Origin: Nocardioides thalensis
Lineage (GTDB): Bacteria; Actinomycetota; Actinomycetes; Propionibacteriales; Nocardioidaceae
Reading direction: 5' to 3'
NCBI RefSeq assembly: GCF_013410655.1
Contig: NZ_JACCFP010000001.1
Coordinates: 3,743,501 to 3,807,500 of the forward strand
DNA: 64,000 bases
This document shows, piece by piece, positions 33,477 to 42,387 of the stretch. Under the pieces are notes generated by a model, which had not been told where the DNA came from, searched no databases, and was given only the letters and a program-made list of their open reading frames with translations. Position numbers and translations under genes: made by a program. Numbering within the stretch: position 1 is the stretch's first letter; every line of letters starts with the position of its first letter.

Positions 33477-35816
33477 ATGACCTCGCCTCCGCCCGGCACC
33501 GCGACGGAGCCGCTCGCCGAGCGGTTCCACGTGCTCGTGTGCCTCGCCGGGCTCGCGGTGTTCGCCGTCGCGGCCGTCGAGACCGCGCGGAGCGGCGTCA
33601 CGACGCCGTCGACCGCGGTCATCACGATCCTGCTGATCGTGGTCGTCGCCCGGGTGCCTCTGATCCTCGACCGCGACGACGGTGCAGGCATCGAGGTCGG
33701 GTTCGACTCCTCGATCCTCATGTTCCTGCTCTGCACGCACGACGCCCACGAAGCGCTCGCGATCTGGTCGGTCGGGGTCCTGGCGACGCAGCTGACGAGC
33801 GGCAAGCGGTGGCCGGCCAAGGTGTTCAACACCGGCGTCGGGATCCTCGCCGGGGCCCTGGCCACCGGGGTGCTCGACATGGTGCGCGCCGAGATGATCG
33901 GCGCACCGCGCGAGCTGATCGCCGTGGCGCTCGGCGCGACGGCGTACTTCCTCACCGACTACGTCCTGTCCGCGATCGCCGTCTGGTTGCAGAGCGGCGC
34001 CCGCTTCTGGCCCCTGCTCGTCAACGGCGGCACCGCGTTCGCCTTCGGCTGCTTCGTGCCCTTCGACACGCTGGGCTACCTCGGAGCCGTGGTCTACCGC
34101 GACCACCCGTGGTGGACGCAGGCGATCCTGGCGATCCCGCTCGTCACCCTGCTGGTCGCCACCCGCGCGGTCACCCGCGGTCGCGAGAACGCGCGCCGGC
34201 TGACCGTGCTCTTCGACGCCTCGGTCCGCGCCCAGCGCTACACGACGCGGGACGCCGTGCTGACCGGCTTGGTCGAGGACGGACGCCGGCTACTCAAGCT
34301 CAAGGACGTCGACATCCGCGCCACGGCTCCCGGTGACGGTGAGATCGGCGCCGCGGTCCAGCGCGGCACCGAGTGTTGGATCGTCGCACGGGCCACGGAC
34401 CGCGCGCGCTCGACGGTCGCCGCCGACCAGGAGGCGCTGCGCGCGCTCGCCGCCGTCGCCTCCGACGCCTGGTCGCGGATCGAGCTCAACGAGGAGATGG
34501 TCCACGTCGCGCGCCACGACCCGCTGACGGACCTGCCCAACCGGGGCATCCTCGTCGACAAGGTCAACGCGGCGCTCGAGGCCGCGCGCATCGACGGTCG
34601 GAGCGTCGCCCTCATCTTCTTCGACCTCGACGGCTTCAAGCCGATCAACGACCGCTTCGGTCACGCGACCGGCGACCAGGTGCTCATCGAGCTCGCCCGC
34701 CGGATCCGCGCCTGCCTCGGCGAGCACGACGAGGTCGCGAGGGTGGGCGGGGACGAGTTCGCGATCCTGGTCGACGGGCACGGCACGGCAGACCCCGACC
34801 CGCTGTGGGCGAGGACCCTCGCCGCGATCGAGGCCGGCATCGACGTGCCCGGCCAGCAGATCCACCTGTCCGCCAGTGCCGGGGTTGCGTACGGCGGCGC
34901 CGGCGACTCGGCGGAGAGCCTGCTGCGGCGTGCCGACCTGGCGATGTACGAGGCGAAGTCGGCGGGGAGCAGCGACCTCGTCGTCTACGACGACGCGATC
35001 GGGCGCCGGAGGCTGGGGCGCCTGGTCCTGGCCGACGACCTGCGCGCGGCCGTCGCTGAGGGCGAGATCGACGTCGTCTACCAGCCGATCGTGGCCGTCG
35101 ACGACCTGAAAGTGGTCGGCTTCGAGGCGCTCGCCCGCTGGCAGCGCGACGGGAAGCAGATCCGTCCCGACCTGTTCATCTCGGTCGCCGAGGAGAACGG
35201 CCTCATCGTGCCGCTGGGCGACGTCGTGCTGGCCAAGGTCGCCACCGACGTCGGTGCCCTGCGGGTGGGCGCCGGGTCCGGCCCGCCCACCGTGACGGTC
35301 AACGTGTCCCCGTCACAGCTGCTCCACCCGGGCTTCGTGGCGAGCGTGGAGACCGCCGTGGCGGCGGCGCGGCCGTTCCCCCTGGTCCTCGAGATCACCG
35401 AGCGGGAGGACGTCACGCTGACCGCGGGCGTTCTCGACGCGATGTCGACGATCGCGGCCATGGGCGTCCGGTTCGCGGTCGACGACTTCGGCGTGGGCTT
35501 CTCCTCGATGAGCTATCTCACCGACCTGCCCGTCAGCTTCGTCAAGGTCGACGCGTCGCTCACCGCCGGGATCGACGTCGACGAGCGTGCCCGCACCCTG
35601 CTGCGGTCGGTCGCCGTCATGGGCCAGACGCTGGGCCTCGGCGTCGTGGTCGAGGGGATCGAGCGCGAGAGCCAGCTCGCGACGCTCCGCGAGGACACGA
35701 CCGGGCTGACCGCCCAGGGCTACCTCTTCCACCGGCCGATGCCGGTCGGCGAGCTCCGGCGCGTGCTCGGGGAGCAGGTTGACGCTGGAGCCGGAGGTTT
35801 CGAGGCTCGTCGCTAG
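33477..35816 (+). CDS. Membrane-bound GGDEF-EAL cyclic-di-GMP enzyme
   Basis: 779 residues. Residues ~20-235 have several membrane helices resembling a sensory MASE-type region. GGDEF domain at ~340-500 with RVGGDEFAI; no RxxD inhibitory site is seen five residues upstream. EAL domain at ~515-765 with GFEALARW, NVSPSQL, EITERED, DDFGVG, VKVD and VVEGIE, all metal/catalytic acids present, so phosphodiesterase activity is plausible. The net effect on c-di-GMP cannot be read. Its stop lies inside the first palindromic repeat of the array. Confidence 0.9.
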   Translation: MTSPPPGTATEPLAERFHVLVCLAGLAVFAVAAVETARSGVTTPSTAVITILLIVVVARVPLILDRDDGAGIEVGFDSSILMFLLCTHDAHEALAIWSVGVLATQLTSGKRWPAKVFNTGVGILAGALATGVLDMVRAEMIGAPRELIAVALGATAYFLTDYVLSAIAVWLQSGARFWPLLVNGGTAFAFGCFVPFDTLGYLGAVVYRDHPWWTQAILAIPLVTLLVATRAVTRGRENARRLTVLFDASVRAQRYTTRDAVLTGLVEDGRRLLKLKDVDIRATAPGDGEIGAAVQRGTECWIVARATDRARSTVAADQEALRALAAVASDAWSRIELNEEMVHVARHDPLTDLPNRGILVDKVNAALEAARIDGRSVALIFFDLDGFKPINDRFGHATGDQVLIELARRIRACLGEHDEVARVGGDEFAILVDGHGTADPDPLWARTLAAIEAGIDVPGQQIHLSASAGVAYGGAGDSAESLLRRADLAMYEAKSAGSSDLVVYDDAIGRRRLGRLVLADDLRAAVAEGEIDVVYQPIVAVDDLKVVGFEALARWQRDGKQIRPDLFISVAEENGLIVPLGDVVLAKVATDVGALRVGAGSGPPTVTVNVSPSQLLHPGFVASVETAVAAARPFPLVLEITEREDVTLTAGVLDAMSTIAAMGVRFAVDDFGVGFSSMSYLTDLPVSFVKVDASLTAGIDVDERARTLLRSVAVMGQTLGLGVVVEGIERESQLATLREDTTGLTAQGYLFHRPMPVGELRRVLGEQVDAGAGGFEARR

Positions 35817-35994
35817 CGCTCCTCGCACCTCAACCACCGGCATACCCTCGTCGCTAGCGCTCCTCGCACCTCAACCACCGGCGTACCCCTCGTCGCTAGC
35901 GCTCCTCGCACCTCAACCACCGGCGTACCCTCGTCGCTAGCGCTCCTCGCACCTCGACCACCGGCGTACCCCTCGTCGCTAGCGCTGCCCGCCC
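35791..35994. repeat. Tandem palindromic repeat array
   Basis: Unit of 41-42 bp repeated from 35791; the core GTCGCTAGCGCT starts at 35809, 35850, 35892, 35933 and 35975. The first copy includes a 50-bp form with outer CCGG, GGTT/AACC and GAGG/CCTC arms. It begins in the GGDEF-EAL coding sequence (stop 35814-35816) and ends at the fahA stop (35995-35997). The last unit is partly degenerate. I recall similar dispersed elements in Nocardioides; this needs a database check. Confidence 0.85.
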
Positions 35995-37176
35995 TCAACC
36001 ACCGACAGCGGGCAGGATCCGCCCGCGGGCCTCGCCGAAGCCGAGCCGGGCGCCGGCGCGACCGGGCGCGGTCGCGCGCAGCACGACCTCGTCGCCGTCC
36101 TCGAGGAACGTGCGTTCCTGCCCCGCGACGGTGACCGGCTCCTTGCCGCCCCAGGTGAGCTCGATGAACGCGCCGCGCTGGTCCTTCTCCGGCCCGGAGA
36201 TCGTGCCAGACGCGAACAGGTCGCCGGTGCGCGTGGGCGCGCCGTTGACCGTGAGGTGCGCGAGCATCTGCGCGGGCGACCAGTACATCGCGGCGTACGG
36301 CGGCCGCGTCACCACGTCGCCGTTCCACTCGACCTCCAGGTCGATGTCGAGGCCCCACGGCTCGTCCAGCGCGAGGTAGGGCAGCACCGCCGGCTCCTGC
36401 ACCGGTGTCGGCACCCGGGCGGCGTCGAGAGCGAGCAGCGGCACCACCCAGGGCGAGATGGTGGACGCGAACGACTTGCCGAGGTTCGGCCCGAGCGGGA
36501 CGTACTCCCAGGCCTGGATGTCGCGCGCCGACCAGTCGTTGAACAGCACCGCGCCGAAGATGTGGCGGTCGGCGTCGGCCACCGGGATCGGCTCCCCCAT
36601 CGGGTTGCCGATGCCGACCACGAAGCCGAGCTCGGCCTCGATGTCGAGGCGCACCGACGGACCGAACACCGGGGCCGGGTCAGCGGGGCCCTTCCGCTGC
36701 CCGGACGGTCGCACCACGTCCGTGCCGGAGACCACGATCGACGCGGACCGGCCGTGGTAGCCGACCGGCAGGTGCTTCCAGTTCGGCAGCAACGGCTCCG
36801 GGTTGTCGGGGCGGAACAGCCGGCCGAGGTTGGACGCGTGGTGCTCGGAGGCGTAGAAGTCGACGTAGTCGGCCACCTCGAACGGCAGGTGCAGGGTCAC
36901 GTCGCCGAGGTCGTGCACCGCCTCGTCCGGTACGTCGCCGCCGAGCGCCTCAGTGATGCGCTCGCGCACCGCGACCCACCGCTCGTGGCCCTGCGCCATG
37001 AACGGGTTGAGCGTGGGCCCGGCGAAGACCGGGTCGTCGAGCAGCAGCGCCAGGTCGACGACGTGGTCGCCGAAGCGGGTCGCCACCCGCGGCTCCTGCC
37101 CCGCGACCGAGTAGACCCCGTAGGGCAGGTTGGCGAGGCCGAAGAGCGAATCGTCCGGCACGGTCAGTCGGGTCAC
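35995..37176 (-). CDS. fahA: Fumarylacetoacetase
   Basis: 393 residues, full length for the family. LPYGVYS opening, then KHLPVGYHGRSASIVVSGTD, DIEAELGFVVGIGNP, FNDWSARDIQAWEY and PLGPNLGKSFASTISPWVVP are fumarylacetoacetase landmarks, including the metal-binding acids. It cleaves fumarylacetoacetate to fumarate and acetoacetate in tyrosine/homogentisate breakdown. It overlaps the preceding gene by GTGA, as part of the hmgA operon. The C-terminus VGG lies next to repeat sequence. Confidence 0.93.
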   Translation of the reverse strand: MTRLTVPDDSLFGLANLPYGVYSVAGQEPRVATRFGDHVVDLALLLDDPVFAGPTLNPFMAQGHERWVAVRERITEALGGDVPDEAVHDLGDVTLHLPFEVADYVDFYASEHHASNLGRLFRPDNPEPLLPNWKHLPVGYHGRSASIVVSGTDVVRPSGQRKGPADPAPVFGPSVRLDIEAELGFVVGIGNPMGEPIPVADADRHIFGAVLFNDWSARDIQAWEYVPLGPNLGKSFASTISPWVVPLLALDAARVPTPVQEPAVLPYLALDEPWGLDIDLEVEWNGDVVTRPPYAAMYWSPAQMLAHLTVNGAPTRTGDLFASGTISGPEKDQRGAFIELTWGGKEPVTVAGQERTFLEDGDEVVLRATAPGRAGARLGFGEARGRILPAVGG

Positions 37177-38006
37177 GCGTCAGCTCCTGCGGGCAGCAGC
37201 CCGAGGGCCGCGAGGTCGTCGAGGGGCTCCTGGATGCTGCAGGTGCCGAAGGAGAGGAACTGCCGGCGCACCGCGCCGATCTCCGTCGCCGACAGGCCGC
37301 GCAGCAGTCCGGCCACGGTGTCGGCGTCGGTGGTGTCGAGGACGCGCGCCACCTCGTCGGCTCCGGCGCCGCCCAGCGCGGACGCCGTGGCCGCCAGCAC
37401 GTTGCCGAAGCCGTGGTGCTCGAAGCCGGTCGCCGGGTCGCGATGGCGCAGCAGGTTGTGCAGGCCCGCGGTGAGCTTGAACGGCAGGCCGGCCGCGACC
37501 GCGGTGGTGATCCCGCCGGCAAGTGCCGCGGCGGTCGGGAACATCGAGGCCTCCGCACCGCCGGTGCGCACCTTGAGCAACATCCCGGCGCCGCCGAGCC
37601 GCTCGGCGAGCGCGGGGGTGAGGTCACCGAGTGCGACCTCGGCGAACACCCGCGTCCGCCGTACGGCAGCGGCGAGGAGGTCCCACCTGTCCTCGGCGAA
37701 CGGGACCTCGACGGAGGCGATGTCGAGGGTCTCGTGGGTCTCGTGACGGCCGTAGACGGCCTCCTCGACCCCCGGGGCCTCGACCGCCGGGGGGTAGGTC
37801 ACCGAGACCGGGAAGTCGGCGCCCAGCGCGACCAGCTCGTCGAGGCGGGCAGCGGCGCAGACGAAGACGCCGACCAGCCCGGCGTACGGCGACCGCAGCC
37901 ACGCGCGGTGGGCGGGCACGGCCTCGTCGAGCGGGCCGTTGCCGGGCGGGAAGATGGCGGCGTCGTCGTACAGGCCGTCGAACAGGCCGTGGTGCGGCCC
38001 GGTCAC
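37173..38006 (-). CDS. Unknown protein within homogentisate operon
   Basis: 277 residues, family not recognised. It has 4-bp overlaps on both sides (hmgA stop/own GTG, own stop/fahA GTG), so it is co-translated with both pathway enzymes. Visible features: HHGLFDGLYDDAAIFPPGNG near the start, GGAGMLLKVRTGGAEASMFP, PFKLTAGLHNLLRHRDPATG and FEHHGFGNVLAATASAL, with hydrophobic alternation suggestive of an alpha/beta barrel. No maleylacetoacetate isomerase (GST-zeta) is present nearby, so this gene is a candidate for that step; this is inference. Confidence 0.7.
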   Translation of the reverse strand: MTGPHHGLFDGLYDDAAIFPPGNGPLDEAVPAHRAWLRSPYAGLVGVFVCAAARLDELVALGADFPVSVTYPPAVEAPGVEEAVYGRHETHETLDIASVEVPFAEDRWDLLAAAVRRTRVFAEVALGDLTPALAERLGGAGMLLKVRTGGAEASMFPTAAALAGGITTAVAAGLPFKLTAGLHNLLRHRDPATGFEHHGFGNVLAATASALGGAGADEVARVLDTTDADTVAGLLRGLSATEIGAVRRQFLSFGTCSIQEPLDDLAALGLLPAGADA

Positions 38007-39196
38007 TGCGGGCCCTGCGCCCAAGAGTACGCGTAGAGACCGTCGTCGCTGGCCCGCGCCGCCTCGCCGAGGTCGAGCGGCCGGAACGTGTCGACCATGA
38101 CCGCGAGCTCGTCGAAGCGCTCCGCGCCGATCGCCCGCTCGTAGGCACCCGGCTGCGGGCCGTGGGCGTGACCGCCGGGGTGCAGGCTGATCGAGCCGGG
38201 GCCGATGCCCGAGCCCTTCCGCGCCTCGTAGTCGCCCTCGACGTAGAACATGACCTCGTCGGAGTCGACGTTGGAGTGGTAGTAGGGCACCGGGATCGCG
38301 AGCGGGTGGTAGTCGACCTTCCGCGGCACGAAGTTGCAGACGACGAAGTTGTGGCCCTCCCACACCTGGTGCACCGGCGGCGGCTGGTGGACGCGCCCGG
38401 TGATCGGCTCGTAGTCCTTGATGTTGAACGCGTAGGGGTAGAGACCGCCGTCCCAGCCGACCACGTCGAAGGGGTGGTGCGGCACGGTGTGGACGGTGCC
38501 GGCGATGCCGCCCGGGCCCGGGCCGCGGTGCTTGATGTAGACGTCGACCGGCTCGTCGGTGGTGTGCACCCGCGGCTCGGTGGTCAGCCGCAGGTCGCGC
38601 TCGCAGTACGGCGCGTGCTCGAGCAGCTGGCCGAACCTGGAGAGGTAGCGCTTGGGCGGGCCGATGTGGGAGTTGGCCTCGATGACGTAGATCCGGATCT
38701 TCCCGCGCGGCACGATCCGGAACGTCGTCGCGCGCGGCACGATCACGTAGTCGCCCTTGCCCACCTCGAGGTCGCCGAAGACCGTCTCGACGAGTGCGTC
38801 GCCGTCCTCGACGTAGAGGCACTCGTCGCCGATGCCGTTGCGGTAGAGCGGGCTCTCCTTGTCGGCGACGACGTACGACAGCCGCACGTCGCCGTTGCCG
38901 AGCAGCAGCCGTCGCCCGGTCACCGCGTCGACGCCTTCGGCCTCCTCCTCGAACAGCTTGTGCGTCGAGAGGTGCCGCGGCACCAGCGGGTGGTTGGGCA
39001 CGAGCGTCTGGTCGGGCAGGTCCCAGGTGCGGTACTCGACCACCGTGCTCGGGATGTGCACGTGGTAGAGCAGCGAGGAGTTGGACGAGAAGCCCTCCTC
39101 GCCCATCAGCTCCTCGAAGTAGAGGTCGCCCTCGGGGGAACGGTGCTGGGTGTGGCGCTTGGGCGGGACGTTGCCCACGGACCGGTAGAACGGCAT
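38003..39196 (-). CDS. hmgA: Homogentisate 1,2-dioxygenase
   Basis: 397 residues. It starts MPFYRSVGNVPPKRHTQHR; the C-terminal half has the cupin iron site in the EGDYEARKGSGIG and SISLHPGGHAHGPQPGA regions (His and Glu ligands). It opens the ring of homogentisate to maleylacetoacetate. It is first in a coupled three-gene operon with an unknown protein and fahA, transcribed leftward. Confidence 0.93.
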   Translation of the reverse strand: MPFYRSVGNVPPKRHTQHRSPEGDLYFEELMGEEGFSSNSSLLYHVHIPSTVVEYRTWDLPDQTLVPNHPLVPRHLSTHKLFEEEAEGVDAVTGRRLLLGNGDVRLSYVVADKESPLYRNGIGDECLYVEDGDALVETVFGDLEVGKGDYVIVPRATTFRIVPRGKIRIYVIEANSHIGPPKRYLSRFGQLLEHAPYCERDLRLTTEPRVHTTDEPVDVYIKHRGPGPGGIAGTVHTVPHHPFDVVGWDGGLYPYAFNIKDYEPITGRVHQPPPVHQVWEGHNFVVCNFVPRKVDYHPLAIPVPYYHSNVDSDEVMFYVEGDYEARKGSGIGPGSISLHPGGHAHGPQPGAYERAIGAERFDELAVMVDTFRPLDLGEAARASDDGLYAYSWAQGPQ

Positions 39197-39294
39197 GTCT
39201 GACTCCTATGTCAGGGCCTGTCAGCGGTGGCTGACGTGCGCGACGGCGGTGCGCGGCCGCCGGAGGTCGCCCGGCGGTCCGCTCGGGTCAGACG

Positions 39295-39885
39295 CTACTC
39301 GCGGATGCGGCGACGGCCCAGCAGCAGGCCTCCCGCGATGACGACGGCTGCGCCACCGCCGACGAGCGCGAGCGCGAGGGGACGCTCGGCGATCGCGGCC
39401 GACTCCTCGCTCCGGGCGGCTGCGGCCGGGTCGTCCCCGGTCGCCTCGGCGCCCGGCGGGTGGCCGCTGCCGGCGTACCACTCGACGCGCTCGACGTACG
39501 ACGGCCGCACCTCGCGGGTGCCGCTGCAGCTGCTGGTGGTGAGGCTCGCGCCGTCCGCCGTCGCATAGACGACGTAGGCGGTCCCGACCTGGAGGTCGGG
39601 CATGCCGCACGCCGCGCTCTCCCTCCCGCTGGTGACGACGGCCTGCGGCGGCGCATCGCCCTCGTAGACCCGGTCGACGGCGAACCGGTAGCTGACCGTG
39701 CCGTCGTCGGTGCCCCGGTCGACGACCTCGCCGGTGAACACCACGTCGGACCACTCGAAGTAGTCGGCCTGGCCCCCGACGACACAGGAGCACGCGCTCG
39801 CCGGGGCGGCCGCGGTGACCAGAACGGAGACGGCGCCGCCGACGGCGAGGAGCAGCATCCCGAGGGCGGTTCGCACAGCGCGCAT
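39295..39885 (-). CDS. Secreted TIMP-like (NTR-type) protein with C-terminal membrane anchor
   Basis: 196 residues. Signal peptide with hydrophobic core and cleavage near PASA-CSC; the mature N-terminus ACSCVV with a later SSCSG and ACGMPDL resembles the TIMP/NTR fold with Cys at the very N-terminus. A C-terminal hydrophobic helix (LALALVGGGAAVVIAGGLLL) ends in RRR. There is no LPxTG motif, so it is membrane-anchored. Function unknown; bacterial relatives are not true metalloproteinase inhibitors. Confidence 0.72.
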   Translation of the reverse strand: MRAVRTALGMLLLAVGGAVSVLVTAAAPASACSCVVGGQADYFEWSDVVFTGEVVDRGTDDGTVSYRFAVDRVYEGDAPPQAVVTSGRESAACGMPDLQVGTAYVVYATADGASLTTSSCSGTREVRPSYVERVEWYAGSGHPPGAEATGDDPAAAARSEESAAIAERPLALALVGGGAAVVIAGGLLLGRRRIRE

Positions 39886-39989
39886 ACCGCTAAGACGCGA
39901 AGGCCCACCCGAACGGTTGCGCTGACACCGGAAATCTTGTGACCCGACGGTAGAGTGCCCGTCTGTCTGGCCAGGAGGAGAACAGCACG

Positions 39990-42386
39990 ATGGCGAACTC
40001 GCGATCCGCGCTGCTGGCGTCGGCACTCCTCGCCCTGGCCCTCGGCGGTACGACGACCGCGGCCCTTCCGGCGGGCGCCCGCGACGCAGCGCCGTCCCCC
40101 GCCGCTGCGCGGCCGGCGGACACCTGCCCCATCCCGGTCGCGCTCCAGACCCGGCCGGCCTGGTCCAACCCGGTCGTCGCGGAGGTCGCGACCCCGTTCG
40201 GCGAGCGGCGCCACCCCGTCCTGGGCTTCGTCAAGGAGCACACCGGGGTCGACCTCGCGGTGACCGGCGAACGCCCACGCGTGCACGCCGCCGGGCCGGG
40301 CACGGTGAGCGAGGTCGGCAAGGACGTGGTGGTCATCGACCACGGCGCCGGGGTGGAGACCCGCTACGAGCACGTCGACCCGCTGCGGCTGACCCGCTAC
40401 GGGAAGATCGACGCCGGCGAGCCGATCGGCACCGTGGCGCCCGACCCCGCGACCGGGGAGCGACTGCTCCACCTCGAGGTGCGCCAGGACGGCGTGCCGG
40501 TCGACCCCGTCGCGTTCCTCGAGACCAAGGAGGTCGCCCTCGGCGAGACGCCGGTGACCAAGGTCGTCGAGGAGCCCCTGCCGAAGGGCGAGGAGCCGCC
40601 TCCCGAGCAGGAGCCGGAGCCGGAGACCGAGACCGCCCAGACCGGCTCGGGCAGCGGCATCGTGCTCGGCGAGCTCGGGGAGATCACCGGCGTCGCCGGC
40701 GGGCCGGTGTCCGGCACGATCACGACCTCGGTCGCCAACATCCCGAACCGCACCTCCGACTCGGGCTTCGCATCGTCGATGGGCACCCTGTCGTCGGCGG
40801 GGTCCGACTTCATCCTCCTCAACGAGATCAGCCGCCACAGCAACGACAACATGCGCGCGCTCGCTCCCGGCTACGACGTCTATCGCGACCCGGTGCCGGA
40901 CCGCACGCAGGGCGGCGCCGGCCAGTCGATGAACAACGCGGTCATGTGGAACACCGATCGCTGGTCGCTGCTCGACGGCGGCCGGGTCAAGGTCGTCGAC
41001 GACGACCGCGGCTTCCACAGCGGCCGGGCGTTCGTGTGGGACCGCTACGCCACCTGGGCGCTGCTCCAGCGCACCGACGGCGCGGTCGTCGGCGTCGTCT
41101 CGAGCCACATGCCGACCAACCCGGGCAAGTTCCCCCGGCAGCACGGCAGCCCCGGCATGAGCCGCGTCGAGCAGTACGCCCGCGGCATGGACATCACCCT
41201 GTCGCTGGTGCGCGCGCTCTCGGCGTACGGCCCGGTCCTCTACGGCGGCGACATGAACTCCCACCACTCCCAGGGGTCGTGGACGGCGGCGGCCAAGATG
41301 ACGGCGGCCGGCTACGACTACGCCAAGGACCAGGGCGTGATGTACATCTTCTACCCGCCCGGGACCACGCTCGGCTCCCACCGGCAGGTCGGCGTCGCCT
41401 CCGACCATCCGGCGATCATCACGACCATCAACATGAACGGCCAGGCGCCCCAGCCCGACACCGACGCCGGGCCGGAGGAGGGCGCGGCCGCCGGACCGCT
41501 GGTGATGCCCCAGGCCCTCCTGCCGAGCCGGCTCGAGCTCCCCCAGGGAGACCGGATCAGCGGCGACCAGATCGAGAACGCCGCGGAGATCATCGCCCGC
41601 GGGCGCGAGGCGGGGCTGCCGCCCGACGCCTGGGTGGTCGCCGTCGCGGCCGCCTTGGCCGACTCGGGACTCACCAACCTCGAGCAGGGCGACCGGCTCG
41701 GGGTCTTCCGGCAGCGCCCGGACGCCGGCACCGGCGACGCCGAGTCGATCCAGGACCCCGAGCACGCCGCCGACGCGTTCTACGGCGTCGCCGAGGGCGT
41801 CCGCAACCCCGGCCTGACCGACATCGCCTGGAGCACCATGACCGTCGGCGAGGCCGCCGCCACCGTGCAGCGCTCTCCCTTCCCTGACCTCTACGACGAG
41901 CGCGAGGCCGACGCCCGCTACGTCGTCGAGCAGCTCACCGGCGTCGCGTTCCCGGGCTCGGACTCATGCGGCCGCCCCGCGGTCGGCTACTGCCCGCCGA
42001 CCCCGTGGACCGACCTCGAGCGCGAGCTCAGCGCCGCCACCACCGAGGTGCTCCGGTGCCTCCAGGAGGCGTTCCCCGAGGTCACGTCGTACGCCGGCCG
42101 CGGTGACTCCTGCGAGGGGCGGCACGGGCTCGACGTGCTCGTCGCGGACGGCCGTCGGCCGATGGCGAAGGGCGTCCAGGCGACCGGCGACGCCGTCGCC
42201 GCCTTCCTGACCGACCACGCCGAGCAGCTCGACGTCGGCTACGTCATCTGGGCGGGCGAGACCTGGTCGCCCGACCAGGCCGACGCCGGCTGGCGCCCCT
42301 ACCAGCCGCGCACCGGGCCGACCGACGACCCGTCGCTGATGCACTTCGACCGGGTGCACGTCGCCCTCTCCGAGAGCGCCTGCTGA
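39990..42386 (+). CDS. Secreted multidomain protein: M23 peptidase + EEP nuclease-like + VldE-type domain
   Basis: 798 residues. Signal peptide (MANSRSALLASALLALALGG). M23/LytM-like domain ~55-185: HTGVDLAV keeps the first His and Asp ligands, YEH is present, but the HLH motif reads LLHLEVR, losing the first His. Acidic/Pro linker ~190-225. Endonuclease/exonuclease/phosphatase-like domain ~230-480 with FILLNEIS, SSHMP, GGDMNSH and ASDHPAI, all catalytic acids/His present. From ~510, an ALADSGLTNLEQGDRLGVFR helical region, then a C-terminal VldE/ARB_07466-like domain. It is followed by two small export-type genes, probably one operon. Confidence 0.8.
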   Translation: MANSRSALLASALLALALGGTTTAALPAGARDAAPSPAAARPADTCPIPVALQTRPAWSNPVVAEVATPFGERRHPVLGFVKEHTGVDLAVTGERPRVHAAGPGTVSEVGKDVVVIDHGAGVETRYEHVDPLRLTRYGKIDAGEPIGTVAPDPATGERLLHLEVRQDGVPVDPVAFLETKEVALGETPVTKVVEEPLPKGEEPPPEQEPEPETETAQTGSGSGIVLGELGEITGVAGGPVSGTITTSVANIPNRTSDSGFASSMGTLSSAGSDFILLNEISRHSNDNMRALAPGYDVYRDPVPDRTQGGAGQSMNNAVMWNTDRWSLLDGGRVKVVDDDRGFHSGRAFVWDRYATWALLQRTDGAVVGVVSSHMPTNPGKFPRQHGSPGMSRVEQYARGMDITLSLVRALSAYGPVLYGGDMNSHHSQGSWTAAAKMTAAGYDYAKDQGVMYIFYPPGTTLGSHRQVGVASDHPAIITTINMNGQAPQPDTDAGPEEGAAAGPLVMPQALLPSRLELPQGDRISGDQIENAAEIIARGREAGLPPDAWVVAVAAALADSGLTNLEQGDRLGVFRQRPDAGTGDAESIQDPEHAADAFYGVAEGVRNPGLTDIAWSTMTVGEAAATVQRSPFPDLYDEREADARYVVEQLTGVAFPGSDSCGRPAVGYCPPTPWTDLERELSAATTEVLRCLQEAFPEVTSYAGRGDSCEGRHGLDVLVADGRRPMAKGVQATGDAVAAFLTDHAEQLDVGYVIWAGETWSPDQADAGWRPYQPRTGPTDDPSLMHFDRVHVALSESAC

Positions 42387-42387
42387 G

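Noticed and set aside
35791-35994. CRISPR array
   Set aside because: The 41-42-bp units are contiguous and lack unique spacers of regular length; no cas genes are nearby.
36110-36379. Other small plus-strand frames inside fahA
   Set aside because: They overlap an intact, motif-bearing gene and contain no start signals.
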